Assembly: GCF_944377805.1 (NCBI RefSeq)
Contig: NZ_CALWFZ010000003.1
Span: 114,714-178,713, forward strand
DNA from: an uncultured Mediterraneibacter sp.
GTDB lineage: Bacteria; Bacillota; Clostridia; Lachnospirales; Lachnospiraceae
Length of the DNA stretch: 64,000 bases
Direction: 5' to 3'
Positions 54,850-63,711 of this stretch are shown here, in pieces; position 1 is the stretch's first letter, and each line of letters starts with the position of its first letter. The notes below the pieces were generated by a model. The model was not told the DNA's origin. It worked only from the letters and a program-made list of their open reading frames with translations, and ran no database searches. A program made the position numbers and the translations under genes.

Positions 54850-55981
54850 AATTTCCGGAAAAAAAGAAAGCCTGCTGAGAAACAGCGGCGTTCAGACAGT
54901 GCTCGGATCACTGCTCTGTATTCTGCTTGGACTTTTCGTTGGTTTTATCGTACTGCTGATCATTAATCCGGGCGGCGCGGCAGACGCGATCGTAGCGATA
55001 TTGAAGAACTTCCTTTACTATCCGAGCCCAGTAGCGGCCACCAAATATTTCGGTACAACCCTGGTTAAGGCATCTGCTCTTCTGATGTGTTCGCTTTCCG
55101 TACTCTTTGCGTGGAAAGTCGGGCTTTTCAATATCGGTGCGGCAGGACAGTATGTAATCGGGGCGGGAGCGTGCCTGTATTTCGGACTCGCCCTGAAAAT
55201 GCCGTGGTATATCTGTTTGATAGCGGCAGTTGTAGCGGCAGGTCTTGTAGGCGCTGTATCCGGTTTCCTCAAGGCATATTTTAATGTAAACGAAGTAATC
55301 TCCTGTATTATGCTCAACTGGATCGGCCTTTACTGTGTGAACATGCTGCTCGCGCAGGTGAAGGAACAGTCAACGCCTTATACGAAGACGATCAAGAGTG
55401 TGAACAGGAGCGGACTTCTTCCCACACTGGGGCTTGACAAGCTGTTCTCTAATAACGAGTTTGTTACGGTCGGCCTGATCCTGGCTGTTGTGATCGCTGT
55501 TCTTGTGTGGATCCTTCTGGAAAAAACGAAGCTCGGGTATGAACTGAAAGCTACCGGTTTCAACAAACATGCCGCGAAATACTGCGGTATGCACGAGAAG
55601 CGGAACATCATCCTGACTATGGCCATCGCAGGAGGTCTGGCTGGCTTTGGAGCAGGGATCTTCTATCTGACGGGAATCGAGCAGTGGATGGTCCAGCAGA
55701 CAAGTGTTCCCTCTATGGGATTTAACGGGATCGCAGCGGCCTTCCTTGGAGGCTCGCACCCTATCGGAGCGATCTTCTCCTCGTACTTTATCCAACATAT
55801 TACAAGCGGAGGAACGTATGTGGATACAACGATGTATTCCTCACAAATATCAGACCTGATCTCCGCGTTCATCATCTACCTGTGCGGTTTCGTTCTTTTC
55901 TTCAAGGTATGGCTGAATAAGCTGCTTGATAAAAGAGACGAGAAACTTGCCGCAAAAGAGCAGAAAGGAGGCGAAGCGTAA
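54842..55981 (+). CDS. Nucleoside ABC transporter permease (first, NupP-like)
   Basis: The 379-residue membrane protein of the branched-chain-permease family has about nine helices. VGLFNIGAAGQYVIGAGACLYFGLAL and the cytoplasmic coupling loop KATGFNKHAAKYCGMHEKRNIILTMAIAGGLAGFGAG are typical. I use the ATG at 54842, supported by AAGGAGGCGGG, over the in-frame ATG at 54797 inside the ATPase gene. It pairs with the next permease to form the channel. Confidence 0.93.
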   Translation: MNRISGKKESLLRNSGVQTVLGSLLCILLGLFVGFIVLLIINPGGAADAIVAILKNFLYYPSPVAATKYFGTTLVKASALLMCSLSVLFAWKVGLFNIGAAGQYVIGAGACLYFGLALKMPWYICLIAAVVAAGLVGAVSGFLKAYFNVNEVISCIMLNWIGLYCVNMLLAQVKEQSTPYTKTIKSVNRSGLLPTLGLDKLFSNNEFVTVGLILAVVIAVLVWILLEKTKLGYELKATGFNKHAAKYCGMHEKRNIILTMAIAGGLAGFGAGIFYLTGIEQWMVQQTSVPSMGFNGIAAAFLGGSHPIGAIFSSYFIQHITSGGTYVDTTMYSSQISDLISAFIIYLCGFVLFFKVWLNKLLDKRDEKLAAKEQKGGEA

Positions 55982-56922
55982 TGTTATTGCTGATTCAGTA
56001 TACGTTAATATTTGCTTCTGTACTGGTGCTTGTAGCGCTTGGCGGATGTTTTTCTGAACACGGAGGCGTGATCAATATCGGGCTTGAAGGGATTATGGTT
56101 ATAGGCGCGCTCGGAGGAGCTCTGATGATGAAATATCTCCCCGCGGTGACGTCTGCGCCTCTGATGGTACTGTGCGTGATTCTCGGAAGTGTTCTGGCCG
56201 GGATGGTGTTCTCCCTTCTTCTTGGAGTGGCGGCGATCCGGTTCAACGCCGATCAGACTCTCGTAGGAACCGCTCTCAACCTGATGGGGCCGGCTATCGC
56301 GGTTGTCATCGTAAGAGCGATCAACACAGCTGAGAGCGTGGATAATGTATCTTCTACCGTTGCGTACGGCGAGGCGAAAAAAGCTTTTCTGGTAAATATC
56401 GGAGGATTTGAGTTTAACTGGTTTATGCTGATTGCGCTGCTCGTACTTATTGCCTCTTATATCGTACTGTATAAGACAAAATTCGGTCTGCGTCTCTGTG
56501 CATGTGGAGAACATCCTCAGGCAGCCGATTCAGTCGGAATCAATGTTTATAAAATGCGCTATGCGGGCGTACTGATCTCGGGAGCGCTTGGAGGACTTGG
56601 AGGACTTGTGTATATTACGGCCGGAGTCAGCGAGTGGAAATTTGAAAATGGCGTGGCAGGATTCGGTTTCCTTGCGCTTGCGGTTATGATCTTCGGACAG
56701 TGGAAGCCGGTCAACATTGGACTTGCGGCAGTTTTATTCGGGCTTTTCAGGGCGCTGTCCAACGTTTATACAGGATTTGACGCTCTGGTAGCGCTCAAGC
56801 TGCCGAGCACCTTATACAATATGCTTCCATATATTATTTCTCTGCTTGTGCTCATATTTGTTTCCAAGAAATCAAGAGCGCCGAAAGCGGAGGGAATCCC
56901 ATATGATAAAGGCCAGAGATAG
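55981..56922 (+). CDS. Nucleoside ABC transporter permease (second, NupQ-like)
   Basis: The 313-residue membrane protein of the same family has about eight helices, the N-terminal SEHGGVINIGLEGIMVIGALGG signature, and the coupling loop GEHPQAADSVGINVYKMRYAGVLISGALGGLGGL. Its ATG overlaps the previous stop (TAATG). With the preceding permease it forms the heterodimeric channel for nucleosides delivered by the BMP lipoprotein. Confidence 0.94.
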   Translation: MLLLIQYTLIFASVLVLVALGGCFSEHGGVINIGLEGIMVIGALGGALMMKYLPAVTSAPLMVLCVILGSVLAGMVFSLLLGVAAIRFNADQTLVGTALNLMGPAIAVVIVRAINTAESVDNVSSTVAYGEAKKAFLVNIGGFEFNWFMLIALLVLIASYIVLYKTKFGLRLCACGEHPQAADSVGINVYKMRYAGVLISGALGGLGGLVYITAGVSEWKFENGVAGFGFLALAVMIFGQWKPVNIGLAAVLFGLFRALSNVYTGFDALVALKLPSTLYNMLPYIISLLVLIFVSKKSRAPKAEGIPYDKGQR

Positions 56923-56937
56923 GAGAGGAGAGACAGC

Positions 56938-57714
56938 ATGAAGAATTATTCGGAAGATGCCAGCAGACAGTACCACATCCAGGTGGCGCAAGGTGAGGTG
57001 GGCCGCTATGTTATCCTGCCGGGAGACCCGAAACGCTGCGTGAAGATCGCTCAGTATTTTGACGATCCGGTGCTGATTGCTGACAACAGGGAATATATTA
57101 CTTACACGGGAACGCTGGACGGAGTGAAAGTCAGCGTGACCTCAACAGGGATCGGCGGTCCTTCCGCTTCCATCGCAATGGAAGAGCTGTACCGGTGCGG
57201 TGCGGATACTTTTATCCGTATCGGCACCTGCGGCGGTATGCAGACGGAAGTAAAAAGCGGGGATGTTGTAATCGCCACGGGCGCCGTCCGCATGGAAGGA
57301 ACCAGCAAAGAATATGCGCCCATAGAATATCCGGCAGTAGCGGATCTGTCCGTGACCAACGCGCTGGTGGGAGCTGCCCGTGAGAAGGGCTATCCCTTCC
57401 ACACAGGTGTAGTGCAGTGCAAAGATGCTTTCTACGGACAGCATGAGCCTGAGACAAAGCCGGTGAGTTACGAACTGCTGAACAAGTGGGAGGCATGGAA
57501 ACAGCTTGGCTGTCTGGCTTCCGAGATGGAGTCGGCGGCGCTGTTTATCGTGGCGAGCCATCTGAAAGTAAGAGCGGGTTCCTGCTTCCTTGTTGTGGCG
57601 AATCAGGAGCGGGAAAAACTCGGGCTGGAAAATCCGGTCGTCCACGATACGGATATGGCGGTACAGGTTGCGGTAGAGGCTGTCCGCGCTCTGATAAGGG
57701 AAGACCGGAAATAA
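56938..57714 (+). CDS. udp: Uridine phosphorylase
   Basis: The 258-residue hexameric nucleoside phosphorylase has the phosphate-binding [10 protein letters not shown] (residues 26-35), [22 protein letters not shown] and EMESAALF motifs. The last is the ribose-binding Glu-Met-Glu of this family. It cleaves uridine (and often thymidine or deoxyuridine) with phosphate to the base and (deoxy)ribose-1-phosphate, which feeds deoB and deoC next door. It lies 15 bp behind the permease gene. Confidence 0.94.
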   Translation: MKNYSEDASRQYHIQVAQGEVGRYVILPGDPKRCVKIAQYFDDPVLIADNREYITYTGTLDGVKVSVTSTGIGGPSASIAMEELYRCGADTFIRIGTCGGMQTEVKSGDVVIATGAVRMEGTSKEYAPIEYPAVADLSVTNALVGAAREKGYPFHTGVVQCKDAFYGQHEPETKPVSYELLNKWEAWKQLGCLASEMESAALFIVASHLKVRAGSCFLVVANQEREKLGLENPVVHDTDMAVQVAVEAVRALIREDRK

Positions 57715-57739
57715 AAGAAATAAGAGGAGACAGGAAACT

Positions 57740-58405
57740 ATGAATATAAATGAGATTTTAAGCCATGTGGATCATACGCTTCTGACACAGGACGCGTCAT
57801 GGGAGGAGATCCGCCAGATCTGTGACGACGCAGTCCGTTATCAGACGGCTTCGGTGTGTATTCCGCCCAGTTATGTGAAGCAGGCTGCCGAGTATTTAAA
57901 CGGCAGAATGGCAGTGTGTACGGTGATTGGTTTCCCAAACGGCTATATGACTACAAAGACAAAGGAATTCGAGACACGCGACGCCATTACAAACGGAGCT
58001 TCTGAGATCGATATGGTCATCAATATCGGATGGCTCAAAGACAGGAAGTATGACCTCATCCGCGAAGAGATACGCACGCTTAAAGAAGCCTGCGGTGAAA
58101 AGATACTCAAAGTAATTATCGAAACATGCCTTCTGACACGGGAGGAGAAGATAGACATGTGCCGGATCGTGACGGAGGCAGGGGCGGACTACATTAAGAC
58201 GTCCACCGGATTTGCCGGGGCAGGAGCGACGTTTGAGGATGTGGAACTGTTCTCCGAATATGTGGGGCCGAATGTGAAGATAAAAGCGGCCGGAGGAATC
58301 GCATCTCTGGACGACGCGGAAAAATTCCTGGCTCTGGGCGCAGATCGGCTCGGCACGAGCCGCATCATTAAACTGGTGAGAAATGAGGAAGCATCAGGAT
58401 ATTAA
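57740..58405 (+). CDS. deoC: Deoxyribose-phosphate aldolase
   Basis: The 221-residue class I aldolase has [11 protein letters not shown] at the start, [10 protein letters not shown] in the middle with an activating lysine, the Schiff-base lysine in [16 protein letters not shown], and KAAGGI near the C terminus with the second active-site lysine. It splits deoxyribose-5-phosphate into glyceraldehyde-3-phosphate and acetaldehyde, completing deoxynucleoside catabolism. GAGGAGAC precedes the ATG. Confidence 0.97.
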   Translation: MNINEILSHVDHTLLTQDASWEEIRQICDDAVRYQTASVCIPPSYVKQAAEYLNGRMAVCTVIGFPNGYMTTKTKEFETRDAITNGASEIDMVINIGWLKDRKYDLIREEIRTLKEACGEKILKVIIETCLLTREEKIDMCRIVTEAGADYIKTSTGFAGAGATFEDVELFSEYVGPNVKIKAAGGIASLDDAEKFLALGADRLGTSRIIKLVRNEEASGY

Positions 58406-58429
58406 TAGAAAAGGGGCGAAAGGAGGAAT

Positions 58430-58855
58430 ATGCGGATGGATGAAAAACAGATCCGTGAGATGATAAGGCTTGCAAAAGAACAGTTGAAATTTTCTTACAC
58501 CCCTTATTCGGGCTTTAAAGTGGGCGCGGCCCTCCTTGCCGGAAACGGAAAACTCTATACCGGATGCAATATCGAGAACGCGGCGTATACTCCGACGAAC
58601 TGCGCGGAGCGAACTGCCTTTTTCAAAGCGGTAAGCGAAGGCGTCAGAGAGTTTGACGCGATCTGTGTTGTAGGCGGAAAAGACGGTGTACTGACAGAGT
58701 ACGCGGCTCCATGCGGCGTATGCCGGCAGGTGATGATGGAGTTCTGTGATCCTGAGAAGTTCCGGATCATTCTGGCCACAGGGGAGGATAAGTATGATAT
58801 ATTCCGGTTAAAGGAGCTTCTTCCCCTTGGATTCGGGCCGGATAATCTTGGATAG
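58430..58855 (+). CDS. cdd: Cytidine deaminase
   Basis: The 141-residue zinc enzyme has GCNIENAAYTPTNCAERTAFFKAVSEG with the Cys-Ala-Glu motif that supplies a zinc ligand and the catalytic Glu, and PCGVCRQ for the remaining two cysteines. This is the tetrameric Firmicute form. It deaminates (deoxy)cytidine to (deoxy)uridine for the phosphorylase upstream. AGGAGGA precedes the ATG at 58430; an in-frame ATG two codons later is possible. Confidence 0.96.
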   Translation: MRMDEKQIREMIRLAKEQLKFSYTPYSGFKVGAALLAGNGKLYTGCNIENAAYTPTNCAERTAFFKAVSEGVREFDAICVVGGKDGVLTEYAAPCGVCRQVMMEFCDPEKFRIILATGEDKYDIFRLKELLPLGFGPDNLG

Positions 58856-58878
58856 AATTGTGACGAGGTGAAACTGAT

Positions 58879-60069
58879 ATGGAGAGATATAAAAGAGTAT
58901 TCCTGATCGTGCTGGACTCACTTGGAATCGGGGCTATGCCGGATTCTGACAAGTTCGGAGACGACGGAGTGGATACTTTCGGACATATTGTAGAAAAAAT
59001 GGGAACGCTGGACATTCCCAACCTTAAAAAGCTGGGCATGCTCAATCTTCATCCGGCCGGTCAGATGAAAGGCGTGGAGAAGCCGGCCGGTAAGTATATG
59101 CGGCTCGCTGAGATGAGTAACAGTAAAGATACCATGACCGGACACTGGGAAATGATGGGAATCAAAACCGAGAAGCCGTTCAAAACATTTACGGATACCG
59201 GTTTTCCCCCGGAACTGATCGCAGAGCTGGAAAAGCGCTGCGGGAAAAAGGTAATCGGAAATAAAAGCGCCAGCGGGACCGAGATCATAGAGGAACTGGG
59301 TGAGGAAGAGATCCGCACAGGATCGATGATCGTCTATACATCGGCAGACTCTGTGCTTCAGATCTGTGGAAACGAAGAAACCTTTGATCTTGACAATCTC
59401 TACCGGTGCTGCGAGATCGCCCGGGAAATTACGATGAAAGACGAGTGGAAGGTAGGCCGGGTAATCGCAAGACCCTATGTGGGGAAAAAGAAAGGCGAGT
59501 TCAAACGGACCAGCAACCGTCATGACTACGCTCTGAAGCCGACAGGGCCGACTGCGCTCAACGCGTTAAAAGACGCAGGGCTCGATGTGATCGGCGTGGG
59601 AAAGATTAACGATATCTTCTGCGGTGAAGGAATTACAAAGACCTATCATTCCGACAGCTCTGTTCACGGAATGGAGCAGACCATTGATCTGAGCAGGAAA
59701 GAGTTTCACGGACTTTGCTTTGTGAATCTGGTGGATTTCGACGCTCTTTGGGGCCACCGAAGAGATGTGGAAGGATATGCCGGAGAGATTGAGAAGTTTG
59801 ATAAAAATCTGGGTGTTCTGCTGGAAGAACTTAGGGACGACGACCTTCTGATTCTGACGGCGGATCACGGAAATGATCCGACCTACACAGGAACCGATCA
59901 TACGAGAGAGTATGTGCCGTTTCTGGCATATTCAAAAAGCATGAAAAACGGAGGAGCGCTGAAAGATAATGATACTTTCGCTGTGATCGGGGCTACTGTT
60001 GCAGAAAACTTTGGTGTAGAAATGCCGGAAGGAACAGTAGGAAGTTCTGTATTGAACGAGTTGGTCTGA
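58879..60069 (+). CDS. deoB: Phosphopentomutase
   Basis: The 396-residue alkaline-phosphatase-superfamily mutase has metal-binding [15 protein letters not shown] at the start, the phosphorylated threonine region [13 protein letters not shown], and [23 protein letters not shown] with the other metal ligands. It interconverts (deoxy)ribose-1-phosphate and (deoxy)ribose-5-phosphate, linking the phosphorylases to deoC and the pentose pathway. GACGAGGTG precedes the ATG. Confidence 0.97.
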   Translation: MERYKRVFLIVLDSLGIGAMPDSDKFGDDGVDTFGHIVEKMGTLDIPNLKKLGMLNLHPAGQMKGVEKPAGKYMRLAEMSNSKDTMTGHWEMMGIKTEKPFKTFTDTGFPPELIAELEKRCGKKVIGNKSASGTEIIEELGEEEIRTGSMIVYTSADSVLQICGNEETFDLDNLYRCCEIAREITMKDEWKVGRVIARPYVGKKKGEFKRTSNRHDYALKPTGPTALNALKDAGLDVIGVGKINDIFCGEGITKTYHSDSSVHGMEQTIDLSRKEFHGLCFVNLVDFDALWGHRRDVEGYAGEIEKFDKNLGVLLEELRDDDLLILTADHGNDPTYTGTDHTREYVPFLAYSKSMKNGGALKDNDTFAVIGATVAENFGVEMPEGTVGSSVLNELV

Positions 60070-60124
60070 CGCGGCGCAGCGATATAGCCGGGCGCCGGCA
60101 AGACACCCGGGAAAGGGGGCGCTT

Positions 60125-60853
60125 ATGAAATACGGCTTTTTGTTTGAGACATTTCCCTTTTTGAAAACTATTGAGAAGGAGAGACAGGAACAGTTTGAAG
60201 AATATTTCAGGACTGCGCCTTTGTGGCTGATCGAGGCCTTCCAGGTTGAGGAAATGGACAGACATGTAGTATTTGTCCGGGAGAACGAACCGGCGGATAT
60301 GATCTACTTTATCGGTAAGGGAATCATCGAAGCGATTGATTACCGGTTTTGCGGGATCAGTTATGAATTCATGAGATTTGACCGGGTCTATGCTATGGGA
60401 GGCATGGAGTTTATCATGGATCTGGAACGGTACTGTACGACTCTGAGGACTGTGACAAAATGTACGGTGATGAAACTGCCCCGGATAACATTTGAACGCT
60501 GGATGCGCACGGACAGCAGAGCGCTGAAACAGGAGGCGAAGATGGTTGGCCAGTATCTTCTTGAAGACAGTAGAAAAGGGAGAGCATTTCTCTTTCTTCA
60601 AGGGTCAGATCGTCTGGCAATGCTTGTCATCGAACGCTATGAGCGGTATGCAAGAAACGGAGTGCTTCAGCTAAAAGGCGGGAGGCAGAATCTCTCCAAT
60701 GCCACGGGACTGTGCGTAAAAACGATTAACCGTGCAGTTAAAAAATTCTCGGACAGAGGACTGATTACAAGAGAAGGGAATAAAATACTGGTCGATCAGG
60801 AACAGTATGGAAAATTAAAAGAGCTTGTTGCTTCAGCAATGGAATCAAAATAA
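60125..60853 (+). CDS. Crp/Fnr-family transcriptional regulator
   Basis: The 242-residue protein has an N-terminal cyclic-nucleotide-binding-like beta roll (about 25-140, with VVFVRENEPADMIYFIGKGIIEAI) and a C-terminal winged helix-turn-helix (NLSNATGLCVKTINRAVKKFSDRGLITREGNKILV). No cysteine cluster for an Fnr iron-sulfur centre is evident. It sits inside the nucleoside operon between deoB and punA. It may be the activator that recognises the shared promoter block, but that is only suggested by position. Confidence 0.88.
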   Translation: MKYGFLFETFPFLKTIEKERQEQFEEYFRTAPLWLIEAFQVEEMDRHVVFVRENEPADMIYFIGKGIIEAIDYRFCGISYEFMRFDRVYAMGGMEFIMDLERYCTTLRTVTKCTVMKLPRITFERWMRTDSRALKQEAKMVGQYLLEDSRKGRAFLFLQGSDRLAMLVIERYERYARNGVLQLKGGRQNLSNATGLCVKTINRAVKKFSDRGLITREGNKILVDQEQYGKLKELVASAMESK

Positions 60854-60873
60854 ATGAAAAATGAGGTTTGAAG

Positions 60874-61695
60874 ATGAATAAAATATACGAAAAGTTAGAA
60901 ACCTGCCTTGAGAGCGTAAGGCAGAAAACTGATTTCCAGCCGGAGACGGCACTTATACTCGGATCGGGACTGGGAGATTATGCGGATGGTATCCGGATTG
61001 TTCAGACGATAGACTATTCACAGATTGAAGGATTTCCAACATCTACAGTCGCAGGGCACAAAGGGAGATTTGTCTTTGGCTATGTAAACGAAGTGCCGGT
61101 GGTGATTATGCAGGGCAGAGTTCATTATTACGAGGGGTATCCCATGACGGATGTTGTCCTCCCGACCCGTCTGATGGGGATGCTTGGCGCGAACAAGCTG
61201 ATCCTGACAAACGCTGCCGGAGGAGTAAATTGTGACTACAAAGCAGGGGATTTCATGCTGATTAAAGATCACATCTCCAGTATGGTCCCAAGCCCGCTGA
61301 TCGGGGAAAACCTCGATAAACTCGGAGCCAGATTCCCGGATATGAGCGAGGTGTACAGCGGCCGCATGCGCGATATTATCAAAAAAGCTGCTGAGGAAAT
61401 GGGAATTACGCTCAGGGAAGGAGTATATATGCAGCTTACCGGGCCCGCTTATGAGACACCGGCGGAAGTCCGCATGTGCAGAACTCTGGGCGGTGATGCG
61501 GTTGGCATGAGTACCGCATGTGAGGCTATGGCCGCTCATCACATGGGAATGGAAGTGTGCGGTATTTCTTGTATAACTAATCTGGCAGCAGGCCTGTCCT
61601 CACAACCGCTGGATCATAAGGAAGTACAGGAAACAGCGGATCGTGTCGGCAAACAGTTTAAAGAGCTTATCACCAAAGTGATCAGCGCTGTGTGA
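60874..61695 (+). CDS. punA: Purine nucleoside phosphorylase
   Basis: The 273-residue trimeric-type phosphorylase has LILGSGLGDYAD at the start, the phosphate-binding GHKGRF and VHYYEGYPM, LTNAAGGVN and the purine-binding MSTACEAMAAHHMGM. It splits guanosine and inosine into base and ribose-1-phosphate. It ends the salvage operon and has its own terminator. The ATG at 60874 is preferred over a TTG two codons earlier. Confidence 0.96.
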   Translation: MNKIYEKLETCLESVRQKTDFQPETALILGSGLGDYADGIRIVQTIDYSQIEGFPTSTVAGHKGRFVFGYVNEVPVVIMQGRVHYYEGYPMTDVVLPTRLMGMLGANKLILTNAAGGVNCDYKAGDFMLIKDHISSMVPSPLIGENLDKLGARFPDMSEVYSGRMRDIIKKAAEEMGITLREGVYMQLTGPAYETPAEVRMCRTLGGDAVGMSTACEAMAAHHMGMEVCGISCITNLAAGLSSQPLDHKEVQETADRVGKQFKELITKVISAV

Positions 61696-61707
61696 AATAG
61701 ATAGAAA

Positions 61708-61747
61708 AAGAGTACAGATGTGCAATCGAACATTTGTACTCTTTTTT
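61708..61747 (+). terminator. Terminator of the nucleoside operon
   Basis: The stem aagagtacagatgt pairs with acatttgtactctt, followed by a T run. A diverged duplicate of this terminator and the next 35 bases lies at 63169-63241. Confidence 0.87.
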
Positions 61748-61805
61748 GTTGTTGTTCTATATACTTTTATCTTTATATTTGCTGATGGAGAATTAGACGA
61801 GAATT

Positions 61806-61832
61806 CAGTTATTCGAAAATTTCGAATAACTG
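61806..61832. repeat. Perfect 27-bp palindrome
   Basis: cagttattcgaaa and its exact inverse are separated by one base. It lies in a 300-bp stretch (61760-62060) without any recognisable gene. It could be a dimeric regulator site or a recombination remnant. Confidence 0.55.
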
Positions 61833-62063
61833 CTTCAGATGGAAAAAGGGTTGATTCTCCGAGAGTGGTTCAGTTCTGAAAATGGGGGAATGGAATTATA
61901 GAAGAGTTCACGATAAAAGGTTGGGAGGAGCTGTTATATTATATGTTGAAGAAGCTCTAAAGTAGAATATTCATGTCAATACTTTGTATTGCGCTACGAT
62001 TAATATTTTGCGACTTTTCTTATCCAAATTGTGAAGAGTCCAATCTGAGGCAGCGCTTTTATG

Positions 62064-62278
62064 ATTTTGACATTTTCGTTACGAATGATTTTTTTCCGAA
62101 CAATGCCGTAGAGTACTTTGTCTCCTAGTGTGCCGGAGGCGGAAAATGAGGTATGTCTGGTGCTTTTTCGTGCTGTTCAGTCCAGATTTTGTGGACAGAA
62201 TAGGATGAAACGGACTGGATGATACCAGGTGGACAAAATGATTTTGTGACTTTTGGCAGGAAAAATTCGTAATAAAAT
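62064..62278 (+). repeat. Duplicated junction region, copy A, with a decayed uvrB remnant
   Basis: 62064-62098 matches the upstream region of uvrB (63356-63387). 62092-62128 matches codons 79-90 of uvrB (ccgaacaatgccgtagag...). 62127-62278 matches the foreign sequence that follows the uvrB break at 63708. The first ~78 codons of uvrB are missing from this copy; the two parts meet at a short run of T residues. It therefore looks like an internally deleted version of copy B. Confidence 0.75.
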
Positions 62279-62293
62279 GGAGTGAGTATTTTA

Positions 62294-62431
62294 GTGAGTA
62301 AAAATAGATTTGAAACAGTAAATGGCAATGTAAACATTTTGCGTGATGACTGGAAACAGTGTGCTCAAGTAACATATTACTTTATGATTGCTGATGATGC
62401 AGGTATTATAGTGATAAATAGATGTTGTTAA
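62294..62431 (+). CDS. Short ORF of unknown function (45 aa)
   Basis: A GTG-initiated frame encodes 45 residues (VSKNRFETVNG ... ADDAGIIVINRCC) just upstream of the DUF2185 gene. GGAG lies 11 bases before the GTG. The codon use is A/T-rich like its neighbour. It may be the tail of a truncated gene or not translated at all. Confidence 0.3.
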   Translation: MSKNRFETVNGNVNILRDDWKQCAQVTYYFMIADDAGIIVINRCC

Positions 62432-62465
62432 ATTCCAATTTGTTTAACAGATTAGAGATGGAAAT

Positions 62466-62864
62466 ATGGGTTTAATTAATAAGAAAAAGAGCGAGTTTAT
62501 TAAAATTAAGGTTGAAGATTTAATTGAATGGAATGAGCCGAATGGTGCAGGCTGTATGGTATCTGATAGAATAACTAAAGAGGGATTTAAGGTTGGATAT
62601 ATGTATAGAGAACAACCAAGTGAACAGAACCCTGATAGTGGTTGGAGATTTATGGCAGGCAATGAAGATGATGAATATATGAATAATCCGAATAATCCGA
62701 ATAATCATCATATATTTGCAATCAATACAATATGCAATTATGATAAAGATATAATTCCTTATATTCATTCTAAAATTGGAAGTTGCTATATACGAGTTGA
62801 TAGTAATAAATTTGAAGTAGATGATGGCACAAAACCAATTTGTGTTGAAAAACAAAAGAGATAG
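62466..62864 (+). CDS. DUF2185 (Imm33-like) immunity-type protein
   Basis: The 132-residue acidic, cysteine-poor protein has the DUF2185 pattern: GAGCMVSDRITKEGFKVGYMYREQP, then DSGWRFMAGNEDDEYMNNP, then HHIFAINTICNYDKDIIPYIHSKIGSCYIRV. DUF2185 proteins are often found as immunity partners (Imm33) of polymorphic toxins. No toxin gene is seen here, so this would be an orphan immunity gene. It is strikingly A/T-rich and located inside the uvrB-associated insertion, which fits acquisition by transfer. GATGGAAAT precedes the ATG. Confidence 0.65.
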   Translation: MGLINKKKSEFIKIKVEDLIEWNEPNGAGCMVSDRITKEGFKVGYMYREQPSEQNPDSGWRFMAGNEDDEYMNNPNNPNNHHIFAINTICNYDKDIIPYIHSKIGSCYIRVDSNKFEVDDGTKPICVEKQKR

Positions 62865-63009
62865 TCAAATTTATGATTTACCAGTACAACAGAATATTTG
62901 AATGACTGCAAACATCGTAGCAATACGGTGTTTTTTTGTTATCCAAAACCCTACAATACATTACATAACCACAGGTTAGTACAAATACCTTGTGTGGAGT
63001 ATTTATTAC

Positions 63010-63153
63010 ATGGTCAAAAAGTGCAAGAGAATATCTCTAATATTTATAATGATGGCACTGTCGATAGTTATTGTCTTTGCACAGGCAAGTGTGGCTAAAG
63101 GAAATAGACGAGGCAGCCGAGGAATATTTAATGGCAGCATGACAACAATATAA
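63010..63153 (+). CDS. Short secreted-peptide ORF (47 aa)
   Basis: The ATG at 63010 opens a frame for 47 residues with a good secretion signal: basic MVKKCKR, the hydrophobic stretch ISLIFIMMALSIVIVF, and AQASVA followed by a basic mature part KGNRRGSRGIFNG. A cleavage site after ASVA would leave about 18 residues, strongly basic. TGGAG lies about ten bases upstream. It may be a secreted peptide or the start of a truncated secreted protein. Confidence 0.4.
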   Translation: MVKKCKRISLIFIMMALSIVIVFAQASVAKGNRRGSRGIFNGSMTTI

Positions 63154-63264
63154 GGAAGAAATCATAAAAAAGTACAGATGCACACTCGAACATTTGTACT
63201 TTTTTTGCTTTTCGACCTATATACTTTTATCGTTATCTTTGTTATAATGTCCGAAAAGGGCAGA

Positions 63265-63327
63265 GTCAGATATATGCAAGGCAGACTGCCATGCTTGCAT
63301 GAGCAGTCGGTATTGTATGTATCTGAC
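63265..63327 (+). other. Long imperfect stem-loop upstream of uvrB
   Basis: The 25-base arms gtcagatatatgcaaggc... (63265-63289) and ...gtatgtatctgac (63303-63327) pair with about five mismatches around a 13-base loop. It lies between the TATAAT box and the uvrB start, so it would be in the mRNA leader. It is absent from copy A. Confidence 0.5.
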
Positions 63328-63438
63328 GAGCGAAGCGGAGTCCTATAAGGCTATTATTTTGACATTTCCGTTACGAATGATTTTTTTGAGAGTGGCTGAT
63401 ATTGAACATATCAAAAGCCACAAAGGAGAGAGTTTATT

Positions 63439-63711
63439 ATGGATCATTTTGAACTAATATCAGAATACAAACCAACCGGCGACCAGCCCCAGGCGATCGA
63501 GGCGCTTGTAAAAGGGTTCAAAGAAGGCAACCAATGTCAGACACTTCTGGGTGTTACCGGCTCCGGTAAAACTTTCACGATGGCAAACGTCATCCAACAG
63601 TTACATAAACCTACATTGATCATCGCACACAATAAGACTCTGGCTGCACAGCTCTACGGCGAGTTCAAGGAATTTTTTCCGAACAATGCCGTAGAGTACT
63701 TTGTCTCCTAG
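63439..63711 (+). pseudogene. uvrB: uvrB, 5' fragment interrupted after codon 90
   Basis: The 90 residues are an excellent UvrB N terminus: [27 protein letters not shown], Walker [18 protein letters not shown], and [33 protein letters not shown]. Normal UvrB (about 660 residues) continues YYDYYQPEAY at this point; here TCC is followed by TAG and unrelated sequence. AAAGGAGAG precedes the ATG, so the fragment can be translated. UvrB is the damage-verifying helicase-like subunit of nucleotide excision repair. The rest of the gene, if present, must lie beyond the window, probably behind an inserted element. Confidence 0.9.

Noticed and set aside
62079-62375. A 98-codon reverse ORF in the duplicated junction
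   Set aside because: It covers the uvrB remnant in antisense and is not preserved in the second copy.
62898-63098. A 66-codon forward ORF
   Set aside because: No ribosome site, no recognisable fold, and the overlapping 63010-63153 frame with a signal peptide is more convincing.
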